The notes below the pieces were generated by a model, which did no database searches, had not been told where the DNA came from, and worked only from the letters and a program-made list of their open reading frames with translations. Positions 33,499-44,300 of a stretch of DNA of 64,000 nucleotides are shown here, in pieces (position 1 is the stretch's first letter; the number at the start of each line of letters is the position of its first letter). The stretch covers positions 9,672,001 through 9,736,000 of the forward strand of contig NC_134440.1 in NCBI RefSeq assembly GCF_030867145.1, given 5' to 3'. This DNA comes from Opisthocomus hoazin (lineage: Eukaryota; Chordata; Aves; Opisthocomiformes; Opisthocomidae). The position numbers and the translations under genes were made by a program.

Positions 33499-36400
33499 TC
33501 AGCCCTCCCCGCAGCTCTCGAAGTACTGGCACATCAGCTCGCGCACCTGCTCGGCCCGGCCGTCCTCCATGGCGGCGGGCGCGGGCTGGCAGGGCTTGGG
33601 CAGCTCGGTGGGCTCGGCGCCCTCCAGCCACTCCTCGTTGAAGGGGTCGTCGTGGGCTTCGCAGACGTTGTGCAGGATGCAGCAGGCGAGGACGAGGGTG
33701 GGCAGCAGCTCCAGGCTGCAGTCGTCGCACTTGAGGAGGATCTGCCAGCGCGCCTTCAGGCGCAGGAACGCGTTCTCGATCACGCTGTGCGCCCGCTTCA
33801 GGCGGTAGTTGAACTGCAGCTGCCGCTGGCTGAGCTGCTGGTCCTCCTGGTAGGGCTTGAGGATCCAGTCTTGCAAGGGGTAGGTGGCATCGCCCAGCAG
33901 CACGTACTTCTGCGCCTTCCCCATGAAGTGCTTGGGAGGGTTGGGGCAGAGCCGGCCCTCCTTGGCCAGCACCCACAGGCTGGAGCTCTCCAGGACCGCG
34001 CTGTTCTCCATGCTGCCGGGGAAGGCGGTGCAGACGTCCCAGAACTGGCCCAGGCCGTCCACGGTGGCCTGCGTCAGGACGGAGTGCCAGCCCTGGCCGT
34101 TGCAGTAGTCGGCACTGAGGCGCAGGGGCGGGTGGATGGCGATGTGCAGGCTGTCCAGGGCGCCGATGCAGTGCGGGAAGCCCCAGCGCGTGCGGAAGAT
34201 GCGCACCATGTTCTCCAGCTCCTTCTCGCTGGGCGCCCGGAGGTAGAGGGGCTTCAGCAGCAAGACGATGGCGTAGCTCACCTCCCGGACGCACGTCTGC
34301 ACCGTGGAGGGCCCCACGCCCACGAGCGGGCTCAGAGTCTGGTACTCCACGTTGGTGGCCAAGTGCCACAGGGCCACGGCCACCCTCTTCTCCAGGGGCA
34401 GGGTGGGGTGGAAGTGGGCGCTGTGCGGAGCCAGCCCGGGCCGCAGCCGGTTGCAGACGTAGAAGAAGGTCTCCTTGGACATCCGGAACTTCTCCAGCCA
34501 GTCCCGGGGCCCGAACTCCTTCAGCACGACGCGCTCCCACCAGTCCGCGCTCCTGAGGCTGGGCCAGGCGCGGGGGTAGAAGTAGCAGCTGGTTCTCCTG
34601 CGGCGCGCGACCAGGAGCTGCAGCACGGCGGAGAGACAAGAGCAGCATGAGACAGCGCTCCCCCAGCCCCCGCCCCGCGCTTCGCGGGGACCCCCTGCCC
34701 CGAAGACCCTCTGGCTCCAGCGACCGCCTCAGGGCAGGGAGGACGTCCCGACGGGCACTACCGCCCGGTCAAACATTCCTGGTCCTGGGAAACCCCGCTG
34801 CAACCCCACCAGGCGACCGCTGTGTGTGCTTGTCAGGGACTCGGACACCGCTCCCCGCAGCACCCTCCCGCAGAAACGGGCTGCCCACGGCTGGGCACTG
34901 GGGTGCCCTTCGCTGGGTAAAGAACCGGCCGGATGCCCGAGCCCAGGGAGCGGTGGTGAATGGAGCTAAATCCGGCTGGCGGCCGTCACGAGCGGTGTTC
35001 CCCAGGGCTCAGTGTTGGGGCCAGTCGTGTTTAACATCTTTATCAATGATCTGGATGAGGGGATCGAGTGCTCCCTCGGTCAGTCTGCAGATGGCACCAA
35101 GGTGGGCAGGAGGGTCGATCTGCTCGAGGGTGGGAAGGCTCTGCAGAGGGATCTGGACAGGCTGGATCGATGGGCCGAGGCCAACTGTGTGAGGTTCAAC
35201 AAGGCCGAGTGCTGGGTCCTGCACCTGGGTCACCACAACCCCATGCAACGCTCCAGCCTTGGGGCAGAGAGGCCGGAGAGCTGCCCGGCGGAAAAGGCCC
35301 TGGGGGTGCTGGTCGAGAGCCGGCTGCCCATGAGCCAGCAGTGTGCCCGGGTGGCCAAGAAGGCCAGCGGCATCCTGGCTTGGATCAGGAATGGTGTGGC
35401 CAGCAGGACCAGGGCAGCGATCCTGCCCCTGTGCTGGGCACTGGTGAGGCCACACCTCGGGTCCTGTGCTCAGCTTTGGGCCCCTCACCACAAGCAGGAC
35501 ATGGAGGGGCTGGAGCGTGTCCAGAGCAGGGCAGCGAGGCTGGGGAGGGGGCTGGAGAACCAGTCTGATGGGGAGCGGCTGAGGGAGCTGGGGCTGCTCA
35601 GGCTGGAGAAGAGGAGGCTGAGGGGAGACCTTCTCGCTCTCTGCAGCTCCCTGCCAGGAGGGGGGAGTGAGGGGGGCTGGGGTCTTCTCCCAGGTAACCG
35701 GCGACAGGACGAGAGGCCATGGCCTCAAGGTGCAGCAGGGGAGGTTCAGATGGGATATCAGGAACAATTTCTTTCCTGCAAGAGTGGTCAGGCGTTGGCC
35801 CAGGCTGCCCAGGGCAGTGGGGGAGTCCCCATCCCTGGAGGGGTTCAAACACCGCGTGGACGTGGCACTTGGGGACATGGTTCAGCAGGCCTGGGGGTGC
35901 TGGGGTGACGGCTGGACTGGATGGTCTCAGAGGTCCTTTCCCACCGTAGCGATCGTGCGATGCTGCGAGTGTGGCCCAGAACAGAGCCCCGGGGCTGCAG
36001 CTGAGGAGCCTTTCGTAAAAAGTCCCCTTCCGGGGTGGCCACTTGGGATGATTTTTTAACGAGTGAGCTGCGGGGTGGGCGTGATCGGCAGGGGGAGCGG
36101 GCACGACGCCCCGGCCCCTCCAGTTCATTTGTCAGTAAATTCTAAATACCATCTTTAAGCTGAAAAGAGGCTTTTTGTGCCGCCCCCGGCCACTGCCCAG
36201 GGACACGGCCTCCCCACGCTCTCCCCTGACAACCTGTCCTTGCTGCCGCGTGTCCCCAGGCCCTCTGTGTCCCCTCCCCCGCGTGTCCCCCCCTTTGATG
36301 TCACCCCCCAACCCTCTGTATCCCCTGTCCTTTGGATCTGCGTTCGTGTCCCCCATCCTTCGTGTCCCCCGTGTCCTTTGTGCCCCCATCCTTCCCGCCC

Positions 36401-36656
36401 CTGCGGTTCGTCTCCGCCCCGCCCCCCCCCATGTGTCCCTGCGAGCTGTGCCCCCCCTCCACCCCCTCCCCATTTGGGTGCGCCCCCCCCCCCCCGTGTC
36501 CTTCGTGCCCCACGTCCCGCCTGCTTTGCGTCCTCCCCACCCCCGCCCGCCCCCGGTCACCGTCATCAGCCGCTTCTGCCGCTGGCTGTAGTAGTGCCGG
36601 AGCCAGGCTCGCCGCTGCGGCCCGTCCCAGGCCCCACCGCCGCCGGTGCCGGCCAT
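33499..36656 (-). CDS. PIF/Harbinger transposase-derived DDE nuclease-like protein (HARBI1/ALP1-like)
   Basis: The large exon 33499-34617 encodes 372 residues without a break. It belongs to the DDE_Tnp_4 superfamily (PIF/Harbinger transposases, HARBI1, ALP1-like). The catalytic triad looks intact: D in [11 protein letters not shown] in [10 protein letters not shown] in [16 protein letters not shown] helix-turn-helix-like stretch ([20 protein letters not shown]) precedes it. No ATG lies in frame at the exon's 5' end; the first (34480-34482) would cut into the domain. A pyrimidine-rich CTGCAG acceptor ends at 34618. An ATG exon at 36561-36656 ([10 protein letters not shown]...QKRLMT) ends in a phase-0 GTGACC donor, so joining gives 404 residues. 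This two-exon model is my inference. No terminal inverted repeats or Myb-like partner gene were seen, so it looks like a domesticated host gene. The intron contains a sense-strand CR1. Molecular role unknown. Confidence 0.75.
34950..35968 (+). mobile_element. CR1 LINE, sense on plus, with RT fragment, in the DDE-gene intron
   Basis: The plus strand encodes CR1 reverse-transcriptase remnants from VFPRAQCWG / [15 protein letters not shown] through SADGTKVGR, the decayed FADD box with D changed to G. It continues to [16 protein letters not shown] and [17 protein letters not shown]. The 3' tail runs to CAGAGGTCCTTTCCCACC. About 1 kb, 5'-truncated and from a different subfamily than the copy at 31867. 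Confidence 0.92.
36175..36555. repeat. C-rich degenerate tandem tract (TGTCCCC-like units)
   Basis: The plus strand is strongly C/T biased, with many loosely repeated CGTGTCCCCC and TGTCCCC words and C-runs up to 14. It lies in the proposed intron of the DDE gene, just downstream of its first exon. The open frames across it are compositional artefacts. Confidence 0.7.
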
Positions 36657-36767
36657 GGCCGCCGCCCGCCCGCCCGCCGCCGCGCCAGCGCGCACAGCAG
36701 CACCAGCAGCCGCTCCCGCATTTTCAAACCGGGAGCCGGGGCCGCCCCGGAAGCGATCGGCAGCGGC

Positions 36768-36823
36768 GGGTCACGGCGGGGTCACGGCGGGGTCACGGCG
36801 GGGTCACGGCGGGGTCACGGCGG
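36768..36823. repeat. 11-bp tandem repeat (GGGTCACGGCG) x5 in the divergent promoter
   Basis: Five near-perfect consecutive copies of GGGTCACGGCG. The array is short, perfect enough to be recent, and sits about 110 bp from the minus-strand start codon. Confidence 0.9.
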
Positions 36824-37109
36824 CGCCGGGGGCGGGGCCGGGGCGGGACGGGATGGGCCGGGCCCGCCGCTCCCGGCCGACGCCCGCGCGTTCGAGCCCC
36901 GGGGCGGGGGGGCGCGGGGGCTACGCGGGGGCCGGCGCGTTACAGCCGGGGCGCGCCGGGAGGGGCTGCGGGGAGCGCGGCCGCCATGTCCCGTGTCCCC
37001 CTCCCCTCCCCCGGAAAACCCTCAGCGCCGTGACGTCAGCGCGCTGAGGGGCGGTGTCAGGCTCCGCCCCACCCACCCGGGGCGGGCCGCGGCCGTTGCC
37101 ATGGCGCCG

Positions 37110-37246
37110 CGCGCCGCCGCTTCTGTGTTGATTCGAACGGGGGGCGGGGCCAGCGGGCAGGGGCGGCCGCCATATTGCGGAGCGGTGGGGCCGGCGGAGA
37201 GTGACAGGCGGAGGCGGAGCGGGGCCGGGCCGCGCCGGGCGGGCAG
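37110..37246 (+). other. FZR1: FZR1 non-coding first exon (5' UTR)
   Basis: The sequence ending GCGCCGGGCGGGCAG at 37246 is followed by a good GTAGGG donor. It lies in the CpG island, and the first coding exon of FZR1 at 41238 has its own acceptor. A spliced non-coding exon here is therefore the simplest model. The 5' edge is approximate. Confidence 0.55.
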
Positions 37247-40200
37247 GTAGGGCGGGCGGCGGGGCCGCGCCGGTGCTGCGGGGCGGGCTGCGGTGGGCCG
37301 CGGCCCCTTCCCCCGGGGCTGCGGGGCCCCCGGTGCGGCGGGGCCTGCGCGGCCGGTGCCCAGGCCTCTGCCGGGCCGGGCGGGGCCCGGTCGCTACCGG
37401 CTGCCTCGGGGTCGCGGCGCTGCGCGGTGTCCGCGCTGGGGCCGGCGGGGCGGGGGCCGCGGGTGGGCCTGTGCCGCCGCTCCCCCGCCCCGGCCGGCCC
37501 TGCCGGCCGCCGCCCTGCGCCTGGGCCCCGGGACCGGCCGTAGCGGCTGCGAGCCCCGTCCGGCGGTGCCGCCCCCGCCCCCGGGGCTGCAGCAGTGCCT
37601 GGCCTGGTGACCGAACCGGGCAGGGGAGCGGCGGGGAGGGCTTCCGGGCGGCGCGGGGAGCTTCCCGAGGTCGCTGGTGTGCGGGCCCCGGGCTGGGGGT
37701 CGCCGTTCCCCCCCGTGGCTCTGGGGCCCGAGGGGCTCCAAGCCGCCGGGCCCGCCATCGGGGGTGACGCACCGCGACGGCCCCCGGCACCGGCGATCGG
37801 CGGCTTTGCGGGGCTGCGGGGCTCAGGAGCCCGCCCCGGGCATCCCGCGCTGGCTCTGCCGGGGGGCCGTGGAGGGGTCTGCCAGGTCGCGGGAGCCTCT
37901 GCCCCCGGGGTCGCAGCCCTCCTTGCGTGGGTGATGCTTTTGTCCTTGACTCGCGGCGCTCTCGGCGGCCCCGCGCTCGCTCTCCTGCGAAGTGCTGACC
38001 CTTACCGAGTTAGCCTGCTGGTTTGTGCCGAAGGTTCTTCACGCGCTGCCGGCAACACCATCTCGCGTTAAAGACCGATATTTATTTTATTATTATTATT
38101 TTTAACACAGTAGCAGAATTTTCTGGGGCTGTTGGCTGAAGCTGCTGCGTTCTCTAAAGTCCATGACTTGCTTTTGTGCGTTGACCAGAGGTACGGCTGC
38201 ACCTTCAGTAGCTTCAGTGTTACGGTGAAGCAGGCTTTCGAGTTGCCGGGCCTTTCCGGTAAAGCTCCGTGGACGAGGCTGGTGGTGAATTTTTCATCTT
38301 GGCTTTTAGTGTGCTGACTTCAGATAAGGCTTCCGAGAAAGCAGACCTTTTATCTGAGCTGGCGCTCTGAGCTGTTTGGAGATGTAAGGTAATCAGACAA
38401 CCGTATTCCGTGAATTTTTGTATTCTGTAAAGGGAAACGAGATGTTAGTAAAGTTGGTAGCTCTGTGAAAAACTGTCGTGCTCAGACAGAGCATACGAAT
38501 TCCCACAAGAGCCAAGCAAAAAAAAAAAAATCCCTGAAGGTTCTGTACAAGGTTACAAAATGCACACAGCAGCCTTCCTCCTGTGCCTCCTCTGCTCCTG
38601 GGTGAGTCCCCGTGGTTTGAGAGGCAGCCTCTGCCTGGTTGGATTTCTCGGCGAGTTTTGAAGTTGGGGCAGCAGATGTAGGCCGTGTCGGCTCTGTCAG
38701 TTCCGGCCGTGGCCAACCTGAGCAGAGCAGCAGCCGGGCAATCCCTGGCCCGTTTTGCTTCCAGAAATCGTTTGTGTGCTCCTTAACACTGGAAGGTGGT
38801 TGGGTGGGTAAGTGTTGAACGTGAGAGGTGCTGCTGAAAGTGAGAGACTCGGAGAATACCAAAGGCAGGAGAACTCTCGAAGGTAACAAAGGAATATATT
38901 TGCAAATTTAGACAGGGCCAAAGGGGCAGAGGATGACTTGGCAATTCAAATACAATTCATGTCATGGTGGTGCTTTATTCTGAAGCATCTGAAGCCTGAG
39001 AAGAGGCTGTTTGGGGCTGATTGGTATTACTGCCATGTTCTGCCTACGCAGTCTCTGCTGCTGTTCGCTCTGCGTGCGCTGTATTTCTCATTAGAAGTTG
39101 TAGTCGAAATTTGTACAGACAGGAACTCAAATGAAAAGCTTTAAAAGCGAATGTGTTTCATATCCAGAATTAAAAATGTCACGGTGCGGTGTAACTGGAT
39201 CTGGATCGCTCACGAATACTGCGCTGAGCCGTGCTGGGAGGACGCTTCCAACGCGTGGTGTTTCCCAGCTGAGCACGCTCCTCGCGTGGGGTCTGCAAGC
39301 TGATCTCCCTTATCCGTGGTGGTGAAACAACCGGGGGAATGAAAAAAAGAAGGGGGGGCATTGTACTGAAGTGCTCATTTTGAGAGCTCCTGTTAACCTC
39401 AAAGGCAGATTTGGAAGATCATGGGTAGGTGAGGGTAGTGGAGTAACCGACAAAATGAGGGAGAGCGTTTGACACGGGATGCACTTACTATTTTATTTTA
39501 ACCTCCTTCGATAACAACCTTACAGGCTTGCCTGACTTTTCACTCGCAGTAAGGCCAGCTCTGAGTCTTCACTTCATTTGGTGGAAGCTGATTACTCTTC
39601 AGTTTGGTAGCATTCTCCAGTGTTGCCTCCGAAAGAACATATTGGAGAAATGTATGAAATGAAAAAAGCAAAAGGCTTGGGGGAGGAGGTGGCGGAGGTG
39701 AGCAGGTATACTCGGAGACAGCTTGGCACTCGCTGTTTCAGGGGAGCTCCTGCGGAAGTGCTGCCATGCTTAATGGCGAGGACGAGCAGGCCTCTGCGTT
39801 TCGGCGTTTGTCAGAAGTCCAAGGCTCAGTACTAACAAACGGCTTGGATGAAAGGAGAGTGGCTCTGCTGGCTGGTGCGTCACGGTAGCCCAGAGCTGGT
39901 GTGCTTTCTGCAGAATACTGTAATACTTCATCTCATCCGGCTGGATGACAGCGTGTGCTGCTGTGCCCCTCTGCGCCTGGTGCCTTGCCTCCCGTGTTTG
40001 ATGATAAACCCTGGGTGTTCTTGGTGAACCTCTTCCCAGGGAACCTCACCGGCGGCGGAGGACGCTGCCGGCGCTCCGGGGCAGGGCCATCGCGTGGCGG
40101 TGCAGCGTGTCCCTGGACAGCCTTCGCCCCGCACAGCCGCTCCCGTGCAGCTGCCTCCCGATGCTGCCGCGAGTTTGTGTCTCGGGGCAGCTCCCGGGTT

Positions 40201-41237
40201 TGTGTAGCTGGGACTCCGGCCAGGGGCCGTAAAGGTTTGTACAATAACAGCAGATGAAAATCCCTCTGTGCTCTGCACAGCGTCCAGAGGCCTGTGTGCT
40301 GTGGGGATCTTTGGCTGTGGCGGGTGTGTGTCAGAGCGCACCTTTCCCTCTGGAGATGTTTGTCGTGGGTGAAGGAGCACCTTGGCACGTCTCTTCTGGC
40401 GTCGGCGTCGTCGTGTCCGTGTGAGCTGAGGGCAAAGCCCGAGGCGGGTGGGTGTGAGCTGGAGATGGGCTGGGCCCTAACGCTGCTGGTCTGCGCCCTC
40501 CAGAGCCCAGAGAAGGGCTGGGACTACCTATCCTCGCAGGAGTGTTAGCTGATTTTTTTTTCTTTTAATCGATGCACGCTGTCATTCAGCCAGCCACATC
40601 TGGGCTCTGAAGCAGCCCTGTCCTAGAGCGTATGCTTGCAAGATGCTGGACATTGCTTGCAGCCTGTGTAGCCGTCAGTGAGCTAGCGTTGTGCTGGCCA
40701 GGAGGAATACCTGGGGCAGCGTGGGCATCGGGCGCTGGCTGCTGGCCCGGAGCCTGCCTGGTCCGTAGCTGCCCGCGTTCCTGCAGCGCGTGGCCTGGAC
40801 GTCTGCAGTACCTCCAGCACGGCGAAGGGTGTCCCAGCCAGCCCCAGCGCAGCGGTGCGCGCTGCTGTCCGCGTGGCTCTGGCTGCGGTGGGGCGGGCTG
40901 GTGCTGTCTGGTTTGTCCATGCCGGAGTGCGGACAGCTTGCCAGGCTGTGCTGCTGCCGTGCGTGACAGCCGGCGGGTTTCCAGTGCCGCAGCCTCGGCT
41001 CCGGCTGAGGTCCCGCCAGACACGAGTCGCCGGTCGCCTGCTCACGTGACTCAGCAGCCAAGGGAAATAATACAGAAAACCACTTTGATCAGCAGCCCTG
41101 CGCTGGGCTGTGTCACGCAAGTTTGGCACCAGTGCTCTGGGTAGGAAAAGTGGTGACAGGCTGACACGATTCTGAAGGGCTGCTTCTGTACGAGGGGGTG
41201 CGACGTTTTGGTGTTTTCCTTCCCCTCTCTGTTGCAG
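37247..41237 (+). other. FZR1 intron 1
   Basis: About 4 kb between the proposed non-coding exon and the ATG exon. The first 700 bp are CpG-island sequence. There is a (TTA)n-like tract near 38077-38100 and an A11 run near 38519. No CR1 or coding exon was recognised. An acceptor-like pyrimidine tract ending AACACAG at about 38110 could start an alternative 5' UTR exon. Confidence 0.55.
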
Positions 41238-41314
41238 CAGACTGATTACTGGCTGGACTTGGTGAACATAAATTCCTGAGCCTGCTGAAGTCCCCAGCCC
41301 CTCTGCTTTCCGCC

Positions 41315-44300
41315 ATGGACCAGGATTACGAGAGACGTCTCCTGCGCCAAATCAACATACAGCATGAAAACACAATGCCTGGTGTAAGTACGACGGGCTG
41401 TGCTAAATGGGCTTAGTCTGACTATTCAGTGGCTGTCTGTCTTGCCTCTGACTGTTTTCACTTGAGCTTTTGAAAGATGTGTGACCTCTCTGACGCGAAG
41501 CGTAGTCTCTTGTTGGGCTGTGAGCAGGTGTGAGCCCCTGAGCTGTTCTAGGAATAACCCAACGACTTGACTTCAGCGAAGCGTTTGAATATATAAACTC
41601 AGTTCACGTCGCAAAAAGGAGTTAAGATATTTTTATGTAGCTCAGTGATGCCTCTTTACTGAATAACCTCAGTAAGTACATGGGGAACATCAAACACTGG
41701 GGGCTAACAAACAAACAGACCAACTGTGGGGCTTGACAAGACAGAGCCAGTCCAATGGAGGCCCCCAGGATGGTCAGGGGGCTGGCGCAGGACGATGCCG
41801 AGACTGTGTTGCTCAGCCTGGAGAAGCTGAGGCTCAGGAGGGATCAGGTGGTAGCTTTCAACTGCGTGGTGGGTGGTATGGACAAAATAGGGTCTGACTC
41901 TCGTCAGAGGTACACAGTGGAAGGATTAGAGGCAACAGACACAAGCTGCAGCAGGGGGAATTCCAGTTAGGTACTGGGAGAAGGTGTTCGCACTGAGGGC
42001 GTCCAAACACTGCAGCAGGGAGCTTGTGGGGTCGGTGTCCTCGGAGACGCTGAAAACTCAATTGGGTGCCGCTGTGGCCTTCAGTGTAGCTGTGAAATTA
42101 GCCCTGTTCAGAGCTGGCGTCCCTTCTGACATAAATTATTGTATGAAAAAGAATGTGACTGCAGTTGCGGCATCTGCTGCTCACCCTGCAAGCAGTCTGC
42201 CCCGCTCCAGCCTGCCACGTGTTTCCCTCGACAACGTCAGCTGGAGAAGGAGCGGAGGGAAAGAGGATGTTTAATTGCTGCTTCTGACAGAAGTTCCCCT
42301 GACAGGGGGACTCTAACATGCTTACTGGTTCTGTGACGGGGACAAACTAATGCTTGGCTCTTCTACTTGGGCATATTGAGCTTTGACAAGGCCTCGCTGA
42401 TGTTTTTCAGACCCCTGCTGTAATCCACACTTATTCTTGTGTGTGTCTCCTCTTCTTTAATTCAGGTAGCAGAGATGAGAAGAACCCTGACGCCTTCCAA
42501 TTCTCCGATGTCTTCTCCTAGTAAGCACGGTGACAGATTCATTCCCTCAAGAGCTGGGGCCAACTGGAGCATCAACTTCCACAGAATAAATGTAGGTTTA
42601 GCTCCTGCAGCTCAGTCTCGCAGCTAAGGAAATGGTGCATATTATTTTGCCTGCGTAATTGCTCTGCTTGTCTTCTGCTGCCCCAGAAGAGTTCCTCTGA
42701 ACGCATTGCCCCTGTGGTCTAGGAGACTTCTTTGTTTGTTAGTTCACCGTATATCCTGAGGTTTCTGTGTGGTGATAGCACCTGTCTCCCTTTCAGGAAA
42801 ATGAAAAATCACCAAGTCAAAACAGAAAAGCAAAGGATGCGACATCGGACAATGGCAAAGGTGAGACCTCCTTTCTACCACTTGCACCGCGCCTGGAGCT
42901 TTTATTTCCTTCGTGCTTATGCAAAAACTCGTGCTGGTGTGTTAGGAAATGCCCCCATCACGAGGGTGAATACCGGGTCACCTCAGTGGGCTGCTGACGA
43001 GGCCTGGGAAGCGAGAGGCTATTTGTATCCCTTGATTTATTGTACCGTAGAAGCACTTTCCTGGTGGGGTGAAAGAGGGGAAGCTTGCTGCTCATGTTGA
43101 TTCCAAACTGGGGCCCCAGGCTTATGAAGAGGCCCTGGGAACGTGCGAGCCAGGCAGATGTCGTCCTGCCACTCCCTGCAGAGCTGCCTGCTGCTTCCGA
43201 GTCCTGTGCCTAAGCGCTCGTTTGGGTTCACAGATGGCCTTGCTTACTCTGCCTTGCTGAAGAACGAGCTCTTAGGAGCAGGGATCGAGAAGGTGCAAGA
43301 CCCGCAGACAGAAGACAGGAGGCTGCAGCCGTCCAACCCGGAGAAGAAGTCTCTCTTCACTGTGAGTCGGTTACGTTGCGTTAAAACCAGTGGAGGCTGC
43401 ACGTGTGCGTCGCAGGAACACAGCACACGGCTCTGCCACGCTGCTGGTGCAAGGGAGGTAGTGTTGTGGCTTGACCAAGATAAGCTGCTGGTAACAAAAT
43501 TTGGTGGCCTGTAAAGAGAGCAGAAGTCTCTGCAGCAAGCTGCGTGCTTCCTGTTTCTGTACTGGCGGGGAAGCCGAGCTGGAACCAGGCTTTTCTGGAC
43601 AGTGATAAGCGACCACATCGAGCTTTTGGACTTGAGTGGAGGTCAGGGTTTTGCTGTGTGGTTCCAGAGCACCTGGGAGAGGGAGCGATTGAAAAGTCTG
43701 GAAAATCTGACTGTGGGTGTTGGAGTTAGCTAGGCACTGGGCACCAGCGCGCGTTGGAGGGATGCTCTGGAGTCTGGGCGTGCTGGCGTTCTTACCAGGT
43801 GTGTTTTCTTCGTGCAGTATTCACTGAGCACAAAGCGCTCCAGTCCAGATGATGGTAACGAGGTCTCGCCGTACTCCCTGTCTCCTGTCAGCAACAAAAG
43901 GTATCACTGATTCTCCACAGGCTGCGAGAAGGGACGGGCTGGGGCAGAGGATTCAGTGAGGCTCTCTGGGGCTTCTTGCTAAGGCACCCAAAATTGCTGT
44001 CTGAATTGCTGTTGGAAACGTGGGGAGATGGTGAGCAGGGACCGTCAAGGTCTAAGAACTTCTGCCGGCGCCCAGCCTGCCCAGATACTGAACGTGCCTC
44101 GGTCAGCTGTCAGCGCTCGGTTTACCTGTTTGCTCCCCAGCTCCTTTACAGGAGCAGAACGTAATTCCTTCCAGTCGTACCAGCTGGAAGGAATTTTTCG
44201 GCCTCTGTCTGTGCATTCCTACAGAAACACAAGTGCGCTTTAAAGAGCGGCTACATCTGCACCCACCATCGGCAGCGGGGTAAGGTCCTGTAGCGGTTTG

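Larger units (their letters stand above)
36657..37246. promoter_or_regulatory. Divergent CpG-island promoter shared by FZR1 (+) and the DDE gene (-)
   Basis: CpG-dense segment between the minus-strand ATG at 36656 and the FZR1 first donor at 37246/37247. It contains five 11-bp direct repeats (36768-36823), a palindromic CRE TGACGTCA at 37031-37038, and YY1-type GCCGCCAT sites near 36980 and 37167. No TATA box is seen. FZR1 transcription probably starts between about 37090 and 37190. Confidence 0.65.

Noticed and set aside
33310-34650. 446-codon plus-strand open frame, and a 457-codon minus-strand frame, over the DDE gene
   Set aside because: Both are shadows of the GC-rich DDE exon. Only the frame with the D, D, E motifs shows a known domain.
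36132-36695. 187-codon minus-strand frame beginning before the DDE first exon
   Set aside because: Beyond codon 32 of the ATG at 36656 it runs into the C-rich tandem tract and gives Gly/Arg/Thr low-complexity sequence. A donor at 36560 fits better.
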